Shown here: positions 57,774 through 64,000 of the stretch, piece after piece | Layout of the letters: the number at the start of each line of letters is the position of its first letter | Numbering within the stretch: position 1 is the stretch's first letter | Assembly (NCBI RefSeq): GCF_041320665.1 | Contig: NZ_CP166730.1 | Location: 868,001 to 932,000, forward strand | Length of the DNA: 64,000 bases | Direction of reading: 5' to 3' | Origin: Comamonas sp. GB3 AK4-5 | Lineage (GTDB): Bacteria; Pseudomonadota; Gammaproteobacteria; Burkholderiales; Burkholderiaceae_C | Program-made: the position numbers and the translations under genes | Notes under the pieces: generated by a model | Told to the model about the DNA's origin: nothing | What the model saw: the letters and a program-made list of their open reading frames with translations, nothing else | Databases searched by the model: none

Positions 57774-59142
57774 GCAGCAGTCCGTCGAGATGTTGCAGCA
57801 GCGCCAATGGCGGGTGCTGGCCCAGTGAGAACACCCGGGGTGCAATGCCAAAGGCCTGCAGCGTCTGTTTGGACTTGGGGCTCAGCAGCAGCTCGATGCG
57901 CTGCAAAAAGCCTTCGGCAGACGAGGCATTGCCCAGGGGCATGAGCACGGCCAGCATCTGCCGGCCCTGGGGTGACTGCATCAGCCAATGCTCATCCAGC
58001 ATGCGCCGCATGCGCAGAATCTGCTGAGGGTAATGGTGGGCAATGGCCTCGTCGGAGAACTCCAGCACCACCAGCGTGCTGTCGAGCCCCGCAATGGCCT
58101 GCATGTGTGACAGGCGCTGCAGCTCCACGGCAAAGGATTCCGGGCATTCCGGGTAGGCCTGGACAATGGGCTGGGCCAGCGCATGGCTGGACAGTCCATC
58201 GCAGTAATAGTGGAGCAGCAGATTGATGACCTGCAGGTTCTCGTCCTGCAAGGCATAAAACGGCATTTCCTCGACCACCAGGAGCGCGAACGGTGTGCCG
58301 CTGAGGTCCAGCAAGGGCGCGGCAATCAGGTAATGGCTGGAGAGGCCGGCACCGTCCGCGGTCTGCGCCACATGGCACAGGCGAAGCGTGTCCAGGGCCT
58401 GGCGAATCAAGGGGTCTTGCAGCTGGGGTGCTTTGGGGGTGCCCAGCTGTGCCAGTGCGTCCGGGTGCACGAGGTCATGGGTCACGGCAAACAGGCTGGC
58501 GCTGCTGATCTGGCAGTACTCGCCCAGCAATTGCAGCAGCCGCAATGGCGCCTTCTGCGGATCATCGCCCGTTTGCAGGTGGCGCAGGGCATCGCGCATG
58601 GACATGGGGCGGCCGATCAGCTCCTGCTCCAGGCGGTCGTGGGACAGGCGCAGCAGATAGTACTGGCGCACCAGATGTTCGAGGCGCTGGTCCAGGTAAT
58701 GCTGGGCCAGTTCGGCCCGCCGGGTCTTGTGGCGCCACAGGCTGGAGAACTCGCCCACGACCAGGACGGTGATGAAGCCGCCGAGAAAGTACAGCTGGGG
58801 AAAATGCAGCCAGTCAGCACCATGAAAAACTGCCCAGCCGGCCAGCAAGACGGTGCTGGCGCCGAGCCCGCCCAGTGCGCCGTAACGCAGGGCCACCACG
58901 ATGGGTGCCAGCCAGGCCCAGGGGAACTCGGCATGGACCCACAGCGGGTCCTGGGGCGACAGCCCATAGCCGACCAGCAGAAACAGGGCCGGCAGGAGGA
59001 GGATCTCCAGCAGCCGGATGCGGGTGCTGCCCTCGGTGGAGGCCAGCTTGCCCAGTGGTGAGCCCAGCATCCACCTGTTTGGGCTGCTGCCAGGCTGGGC
59101 CTGCTGGCGCCGGGCCTCGGGATCAGAACGCACGGTGTCCAT
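57766..59142 (-). CDS. pelD: c-di-GMP-binding Pel regulator PelD
   Basis: PelD is the inner-membrane c-di-GMP receptor that switches Pel synthesis on. From the ATG at 59142 it has 458 residues: several membrane helices (about 45-135), a GAF-like domain (about 200-310) and a C-terminal degenerate GGDEF domain with no GGDEF catalytic motif. An RxxD inhibitory-type site, R380-M-L-D383, sits in LRMRRMLDEHW, where family members bind c-di-GMP. A longer frame reaching 59268 overlaps pelC and is rejected. The gene starts 17 bases after pelC and overlaps pelE. Confidence 0.93.
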   Translation of the reverse strand: MDTVRSDPEARRQQAQPGSSPNRWMLGSPLGKLASTEGSTRIRLLEILLLPALFLLVGYGLSPQDPLWVHAEFPWAWLAPIVVALRYGALGGLGASTVLLAGWAVFHGADWLHFPQLYFLGGFITVLVVGEFSSLWRHKTRRAELAQHYLDQRLEHLVRQYYLLRLSHDRLEQELIGRPMSMRDALRHLQTGDDPQKAPLRLLQLLGEYCQISSASLFAVTHDLVHPDALAQLGTPKAPQLQDPLIRQALDTLRLCHVAQTADGAGLSSHYLIAAPLLDLSGTPFALLVVEEMPFYALQDENLQVINLLLHYYCDGLSSHALAQPIVQAYPECPESFAVELQRLSHMQAIAGLDSTLVVLEFSDEAIAHHYPQQILRMRRMLDEHWLMQSPQGRQMLAVLMPLGNASSAEGFLQRIELLLSPKSKQTLQAFGIAPRVFSLGQHPPLALLQHLDGLLHA

Positions 59143-59159
59143 GGTGAGATGCCCTGCGG

Positions 59160-59699
59160 TTAGCGCACATTGCCCAGGCCGGTATGGAGCAGCCCCCGAA
59201 TGAGCTTTTGGCCGACCGATGCCAGTGCTTCGCGGCTCCAGCCACTCTTGCCGCCGGTGCCGCTCCACAAGGTGGCTCCGGTGTTCACATCGATGATGTG
59301 CAGCGCCACGCCGACGGCGGGCTCACCGTCCACGCCGACCTTGTAGCGCCACTCGTCCACGGCGCCGCTCAGGGCATAGGCTGCCCCTTGCTCGCGGGCC
59401 CAGTTCATGGCGGCATCTCCGCTGGCCGCATCGGCCGGGGCAAACAGCGCATCGGCGGCATTGGCGCCGCCCGTGTAGCGTTTGACGCTGCCCACGCCCT
59501 GTGCCTGGAGCAGGGCCAAGGCAATGGCCTCGGCGCGCTGGCCGGCCATGGGGGTCTCCGTGTGGTTATCGAAAGGCAGCACGACCCAGCTCGCATTGCG
59601 CTGCAAGGCGGGGGATTTGCCGTAGTCCACGGTGGAGCAGCCTGCCAGTGCACTGACCAGTGCGAGCGCGGTGAAGGAAAGGTAATGGCGTCGGTTCAT
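59160..59699 (-). CDS. pelC: Pel outer-membrane lipoprotein PelC
   Basis: The 179-residue lipoprotein has lipobox ALAGCS (Cys about residue 21) and core segments PALQRNASWVVLPFDNHTET, AGQRAEAIALALLQAQGV and GATLWSGTGGKSGWSREALA. PelC forms a dodecameric ring at the outer membrane that funnels the polymer to PelB. A GGGAG site six bases upstream fixes the start at 59699, not at the longer frame from 59852 that shadows pelB. Confidence 0.93.
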   Translation of the reverse strand: MNRRHYLSFTALALVSALAGCSTVDYGKSPALQRNASWVVLPFDNHTETPMAGQRAEAIALALLQAQGVGSVKRYTGGANAADALFAPADAASGDAAMNWAREQGAAYALSGAVDEWRYKVGVDGEPAVGVALHIIDVNTGATLWSGTGGKSGWSREALASVGQKLIRGLLHTGLGNVR

Positions 59700-59730
59700 G
59701 AAGGCGCTCCCTCGGTGAGATGGTGAAAAG

Positions 59731-62700
59731 TCAGAAATGGCGGCGGTAGCTGATCTGCAGCTCACGCGTGGTGCCAGCCACTTGGGGGCTGGATTTGGCG
59801 AAATTGGCGCCCAGCACCAGGTGGTCTTGTCCCCACAAGCTGCCCGCCACACCCAGGGTCAGGCCGTAGCCTGCGCCGTCGCGGCTGTGGCGGGTGAGGG
59901 ACAGGCTGGCAAAGGGCCGGATGGCACGGGTGTAGTCGTCGGCGTAACGCTGGTTGGTGGACAGGGTGATGCCGTAGTACTGGAAGCTGCGGGGCAGCAG
60001 AAAGCCCGCAGGAATGCTGGCCGGTGGATTGGGCAGGTAGCGCAGCAGGTTCAGGTCGCGCCCTTGCAGCAGGCCTACCTGGCCTTCCTGGTAGCTGTAG
60101 CTGGACCAGAACATGCCGGCTTGCAGGCTGGGGCTGTCGCTGCGCAGGTTGTGCAGGTATTGCAGCGTGGTGTTGTGGCCATCGCCCACGCGGCCGCCGG
60201 TTTGCAGCTGGTAGCGATTGCGCACATGGTCCAGGCTGATGCTGTCCTGGCGCGTGGGGGCATAGCTCAGGCCCAGGCTCAGCTGGTCTTTCATGCCCGC
60301 CATGCGCAGCGGCGTGGTTTCTTCGGTGGGCAGTTGGTGGCCCAGTTGGGCACGCAGGCGCAGGCGGCTGCCCAGACGCTGCTCCCACTGCAGTTCCAGC
60401 GGGTGATAGCGGTCCAGGCTTTCGCGTTGGCCTGCGCGCAATGTGGCCGTGTGGTCTTCGTTTTTCCAGTGCAGGCGAAAGTCGATGCCGCGCTCATTGC
60501 TGGGCTGCTGCAGCAAGCTGCTGTCGCGGGTGCTGCGCTCTATGCGCAGGGCATTGACATCCAGTGACCAACGCGGCGTCATGGCCAGGTGCCAGGTCGC
60601 TGTGGTGGAGCGTTCGGCCAGTTCGTTGAGCCGGCGGGAGGCATGTTGCACGCCCAGGCTGTCGCTGAAGGCCAGCAGGCTGTCCGTGAGCTGCTGGTGC
60701 AGGGGATCGTCAAAGCCCTGGGCAGTTTGCGCTTCAAAGGCGGCAGACTGGGCCATGCGCGTGTCACCCGCCTGCATGGCGGCCGTGATGCGGTCGTAGC
60801 GTGGCAAAGCCTCCCCTGCGGTTTCCAGCAAGCGGCCGGCGGCGGCACGGTCTTCATCGGCCAGGGCCAGGGTGATTTCGGCCCATAACGGCTGTTGTTT
60901 GGAGCGGCTGCCTGCGTACTGCTGCCACAGCCGCGCGCGCACGGCCTGGTATTCGCCGGCTTCCAGGTACCAGCCGAGCAGCACATCGGTGGCAGCATCG
61001 GAGAGCGCAGGGGGGCTGCTGCCCATCTGGTCCATGCGCAGCAGCTCGCGCAGGACGGCCATGCCGGCATCGCCCGCTTGCTGGTTCATCAGCAGCCGGG
61101 TACGGGCGATGCGGCGGGTGGATGCACCGGCATCGCTGTGCAGCCATTGCGCCAGCTGGGTGCGGCGTGCTGCAGCATTGCCGGACAGGGGTTGCACGCC
61201 CTGCTCCTGTAGCAGTTGCTTGCGCAGCCGCCATGCCAGGTCGGCCTGCTGGTTTTGCTCCAGGGCATCGGCGTAGCCCATCATCCACAGAAAGTCCTGG
61301 CGGTACTCGGCCAGGTGGGGCTGGAGGTACTGGTCCAGGGCGATCTGGGGCTGGGACAGGTTCAGATAGGCTGCAGCCAGGGCTTCATGCATGCTGCTGT
61401 CCTGCCTCCACTCGGCTTCGTAGGCCTGGAGCAGCTGGTGCAGCGCGGTGGCATCGCCCGTGTCTATGGCCAGCCACAGCAGGGCCTGGCGCATGTCCTG
61501 GCTGCCGGGGAAGACTTGCAAACCAGCGGTGTAGGCGGCACGGGCCTTGGTGGGCTGGTGCATGCCCTGGTAGTAGTTGCCCAGCAGGGTGTAGAAGAGG
61601 GGCTGGGCGCGCAGCGCAGCCAGGGCGTCGTCAGGTGTTCCGGTACGCAGGCCCTGGACCATGGGGGTGACGCTGTTCCAGTCCTGGTGCTGGGCGTAGA
61701 GCAGCAGGGCCTGCTCGAAATGCCGTGGCTTGTGCAGCTTGTCCCAGCCCATGCGGGCCACGGCGGCGGCTTCGCGTGTCTGGTCCTGCTGGTGCAGCAG
61801 TTGCAAAAAGGCGTCGTAATCCTCCGGGGTGGCCGCGTCGGTGTTCAGCAGTGCCGCATAGGCCGCTTCTGCCGTGGGGAGGTCATTTTGGTGGTCTGCC
61901 ACTTCGGCCTGGAGGCGCAGGAACTCGGCCGCAGCCTGTGGATCGCTGGGCAGGGCTGACGCGCTGGCGCGCAGCCATGCAAGGCCCAGGTCGCCGCGTC
62001 CCATGCGCAGGGCCAGGACCGCGGCCTTCATGGCCCGCTCCGGCGTGGTGTGCGGGGTTTGCTGCAGCAACTGCTCCCATTGCTGCAGGGCAGCCTCGTC
62101 ATCGCCGACACGTTCGTACAGGCCGGCCAAGGCTTCGCCGAGTTCCGCATGCTGAGGCTGCAGCGATTGGAGCACGGCAATGCCCTTCTGGGGCTGTCCC
62201 AGGCGCTCGTAGGTGGCAATCAGCGCCTGGAGCAGTTGGGGGTCTTGAGGGTGGTGGCGCAGCTGGTAGTGCAGGGCATCGGCCAGGGGGCCATCTTCCA
62301 GCAGCCCGGGCGCCAGGCGCAGTACCTGCTGCCAGGCTGCTGCATCGTTGCTGCGCTGGGCAATGGTGTGCCACTGCGCCAGCGCTTCAGAGGGGCGCTG
62401 TGTCCATTCGGAGACCTCGGCCAGGCGCTGTCGCCATACCAGGTCGTCAGGAGCGTGTTGCACGGCCGCCTTGGCCACGCGCCAGGCGTCTTCGAGGTTG
62501 CGGTTTTCCAGGAACACGGTGTAGCCCAGCGTGTAGACCTTGTCGTCAAACGGCAGCTGCGGGCCGCTGGAGGACGAGGTGGAGGCCGCGGTGTTGCGCA
62601 TGTCTGGGGCGCGTGCAGGCATCTGGTCGTCCCAGAAAAAAGCCTGGCGCCGGAGGCCGAACACATCGACCCCGGCCGCGGCCATGGGGCGGGCCTCGTC

Positions 62701-63552
62701 GGCAGAAGGCTGTTGCCAGGACAGTTGCAGCAGTTGTTTGGCATAGCGTTGCGCCACGGCGGGCTGGCCTGCTGCGCGGGCAATGGCAATCAGCTGGTAG
62801 AGCACGGTGGGGTCATCGGTATAGGGGCCGAGCAGTTGCTCGGCCAGCGCCAGTGCTGCGGCCTGCTGGTTGCCGGCCTGCAGCACGGCGACGGCGCTGA
62901 GCAGGTATTTTTTTCGCTGCTCCAGGGATGCGCTGGCCGCGCCGGCCTGCTGGTACCAGTGCGAGGCCGCGTCATACCTTCCGTTGCCCAGCGCAGCCTG
63001 GGCTGCGATTTCCAGAATATGGCTGCGCTCGTCCTGGGATTCGGGGCGTTGCAGCAGCGTGTCAAAGCTGCGCTGTGCCAGGGCCTCGTCGCCCAGGGCC
63101 AAGGCGGCCTGGCCGAGGTAGAGCAGCTGGGATTCGTCCAGATGCTGCAGCTTGATGAGCTTCTGTTTCTGGAGCGCGTTCTGTCGTGCAGATGCGCTTT
63201 CCGGGCTGTTTTGGCTGCTGGATTTTTGAAACTGGGCATAGCTGGTTTCCCAGTCTGCCCATGCGGCCTGGTCGGCCTTGCTCGCGGGGGTGGCGTCGGC
63301 GGCCAGGCGCAAGGCCTTGGCTTTTTCGACGCGTTGCAGCAGGTCCTGCAGCTCGACGTTGTCCGGGTCGCTGCGCAGCAGATTGCGCAGATAGGACTCG
63401 CTCAGGTCGATATTGGCTTGCGAGCTCTGCAGGCGCTGCTCCAGGTTCTTGCGTGGAAACAGCACCCACAGCGCGCAGCCGATCAGGCCTGCCAGCAGCA
63501 GGATCAGCCACAGAGGTGCGACCTGTGGCCGCTCAGGAGGCGCACTGTGCAT
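59731..63552 (-). CDS. pelB: Pel outer-membrane porin and TPR protein PelB
   Basis: The 1273-residue product has an N-terminal membrane anchor (PLWLILLLAGLIGCALWVLF), a long periplasmic stretch of TPR-like helical repeats (about 60-900), and a C-terminal beta-barrel region (about 970-1273) ending ELQISYRRHF. The TPR part scaffolds PelA, and the barrel exports the polymer. The length is close to that of Pseudomonas PelB (about 1190). The start overlaps the pelA stop by 20 bases. pelC follows after 31 bases. Confidence 0.94.
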   Translation of the reverse strand: MHSAPPERPQVAPLWLILLLAGLIGCALWVLFPRKNLEQRLQSSQANIDLSESYLRNLLRSDPDNVELQDLLQRVEKAKALRLAADATPASKADQAAWADWETSYAQFQKSSSQNSPESASARQNALQKQKLIKLQHLDESQLLYLGQAALALGDEALAQRSFDTLLQRPESQDERSHILEIAAQAALGNGRYDAASHWYQQAGAASASLEQRKKYLLSAVAVLQAGNQQAAALALAEQLLGPYTDDPTVLYQLIAIARAAGQPAVAQRYAKQLLQLSWQQPSADEARPMAAAGVDVFGLRRQAFFWDDQMPARAPDMRNTAASTSSSSGPQLPFDDKVYTLGYTVFLENRNLEDAWRVAKAAVQHAPDDLVWRQRLAEVSEWTQRPSEALAQWHTIAQRSNDAAAWQQVLRLAPGLLEDGPLADALHYQLRHHPQDPQLLQALIATYERLGQPQKGIAVLQSLQPQHAELGEALAGLYERVGDDEAALQQWEQLLQQTPHTTPERAMKAAVLALRMGRGDLGLAWLRASASALPSDPQAAAEFLRLQAEVADHQNDLPTAEAAYAALLNTDAATPEDYDAFLQLLHQQDQTREAAAVARMGWDKLHKPRHFEQALLLYAQHQDWNSVTPMVQGLRTGTPDDALAALRAQPLFYTLLGNYYQGMHQPTKARAAYTAGLQVFPGSQDMRQALLWLAIDTGDATALHQLLQAYEAEWRQDSSMHEALAAAYLNLSQPQIALDQYLQPHLAEYRQDFLWMMGYADALEQNQQADLAWRLRKQLLQEQGVQPLSGNAAARRTQLAQWLHSDAGASTRRIARTRLLMNQQAGDAGMAVLRELLRMDQMGSSPPALSDAATDVLLGWYLEAGEYQAVRARLWQQYAGSRSKQQPLWAEITLALADEDRAAAGRLLETAGEALPRYDRITAAMQAGDTRMAQSAAFEAQTAQGFDDPLHQQLTDSLLAFSDSLGVQHASRRLNELAERSTTATWHLAMTPRWSLDVNALRIERSTRDSSLLQQPSNERGIDFRLHWKNEDHTATLRAGQRESLDRYHPLELQWEQRLGSRLRLRAQLGHQLPTEETTPLRMAGMKDQLSLGLSYAPTRQDSISLDHVRNRYQLQTGGRVGDGHNTTLQYLHNLRSDSPSLQAGMFWSSYSYQEGQVGLLQGRDLNLLRYLPNPPASIPAGFLLPRSFQYYGITLSTNQRYADDYTRAIRPFASLSLTRHSRDGAGYGLTLGVAGSLWGQDHLVLGANFAKSSPQVAGTTRELQISYRRHF

Positions 63553-64000
63553 GGAAAGAGGCTGCCGTTGCGGGCAGTCGGAAGCGTTGAATGGTGGTCC
63601 CGGCGTTCGTGGTGTGCGATTGCGGCACCAGTACCCGGCCCTCGCTGCGCAATTGGCAGGAGCCGCTCACGGCGAGGCTGAATTCCAGCGGTGCATGGCC
63701 TTCCAGGCGAAAGGCGACGCCCTGGGCCTGCGGCTGCCAGGACTGTAGTCGGGCATTGGCCTCTTGCAGGGCGATGGGTGCGGGTTTGGCCGCCTGGCTG
63801 GTGCGCAAAAAGGCTGCGCCATTCACCAGATTCACAAAGCGGTCTTGCTGAAAGTCGTTGCTGCCGGCAACGCCGGTGCTGGTCTGCATGTCGATTGGCC
63901 CCCAGGCCTTGGGAATGCGCACGGTGCGCAGCTCGCCCTGGGTGCGTATGCGCCAGCCATCGCCCTCGCGCGCCAGGGCCGCGCCGTAGAAGTCCTGCAC
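63533..64000 (-). CDS. pelA: Pel polysaccharide deacetylase/hydrolase PelA (C-terminal part)
   Basis: This open frame enters from the right edge and covers about 155 residues to its stop. It has RTVRIPKAWGPIDMQTSTGV, NDFQQDRFVNLVNGAAFLR and a beta-sandwich tail. Position directly before pelB, and the overlap with it, identify it as the end of PelA, the periplasmic enzyme that deacetylates and trims Pel. The hydrolase and deacetylase domains lie outside the window. The conservation of this tail is low, so position carries much of the weight. Confidence 0.82.
   Translation of the reverse strand: MQDFYGAALAREGDGWRIRTQGELRTVRIPKAWGPIDMQTSTGVAGSNDFQQDRFVNLVNGAAFLRTSQAAKPAPIALQEANARLQSWQPQAQGVAFRLEGHAPLEFSLAVSGSCQLRSEGRVLVPQSHTTNAGTTIQRFRLPATAASFHAQCAS

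Overview
The window is GC-rich, densely coded chromosomal DNA of a betaproteobacterium, most likely Comamonadaceae and probably Comamonas or a near relative. The pointers are the gene order mlaFED-mlaA-mlaC-mlaB / ABC-2 exporter / ibaG / murA / hisG-hisD, the short form of HisG, the aroB-dgt pair, and two families of short dispersed intergenic repeats that I associate with Comamonadaceae. The genus is an inference; no rRNA or marker gene is present. I see no tRNA, CRISPR array, prophage or complete insertion sequence.

Layout. (1) 1-2.9 kb: siderophore uptake operon (TonB receptor plus the start of a periplasmic binding protein) with a Fur-like box. (2) 3.1-5.5 kb: groES-groEL behind a sigma32-like promoter and a perfect CIRCE element. 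(3) 5.6-9.9 kb: aroB, dgt, a DUF1415 gene and a methyltransferase. (4) 9.9-15 kb, minus strand: a second siderophore receptor followed by a NarL-type response regulator and a 7-TM sensor kinase. (5) 15.1-24.9 kb: a beta-ketoadipate cluster on the minus strand (pcaI, pcaJ, pcaF, pcaD, a cyclase-family hydrolase, a YciI-like protein, an SDR, an AtoE-type transporter, catC, a TctC/Bug binding protein), divergent from an IclR regulator, with a three-half-site operator between them. (6) 25-32.4 kb: a degenerate REP-associated transposase with hairpin repeats, then gltB-gltD. (7) 32.5-35.9 kb: a DUF3293 gene and a polar amino acid ABC importer. (8) 36-45.6 kb: mla lipid transport, ABC-2 exporter, ibaG, murA, hisG, hisD. 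(9) 45.7-49.3 kb: a block inside the his region with a lipoprotein of unknown function, a DUF2917 gene divergent from a MocR regulator, and a VapBC-type pair. (10) 49.4-53.7 kb: hisC, hisB, hisH, hisA and a sugar-phosphate mutarotase; hisF, hisI and hisE do not follow. (11) 53.8-64 kb, minus strand: the Pel exopolysaccharide operon pelA(partial)-B-C-D-E-F-G.

How it works together. Regions 8 and 11 deal with the cell envelope: inner/outer membrane lipid traffic, peptidoglycan precursor synthesis, and a biofilm polysaccharide controlled by c-di-GMP. Region 5 carries CatC, PcaD, PcaIJ and PcaF, which take muconolactone to succinyl-CoA and acetyl-CoA, with transporters and extra enzymes of unknown role in the same transcription unit. 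The his genes are broken into pieces, with a terminator after hisD and a different chromosomal context after hisA.

The most interesting items are the extra genes in the beta-ketoadipate operon, the degenerate RAYT transposase with its neighbouring hairpins, the interrupted his operon with its MocR and VapBC insertions, and two dispersed repeat families that sit just behind stop codons. One repeat copy supplies the hisA stop codon.
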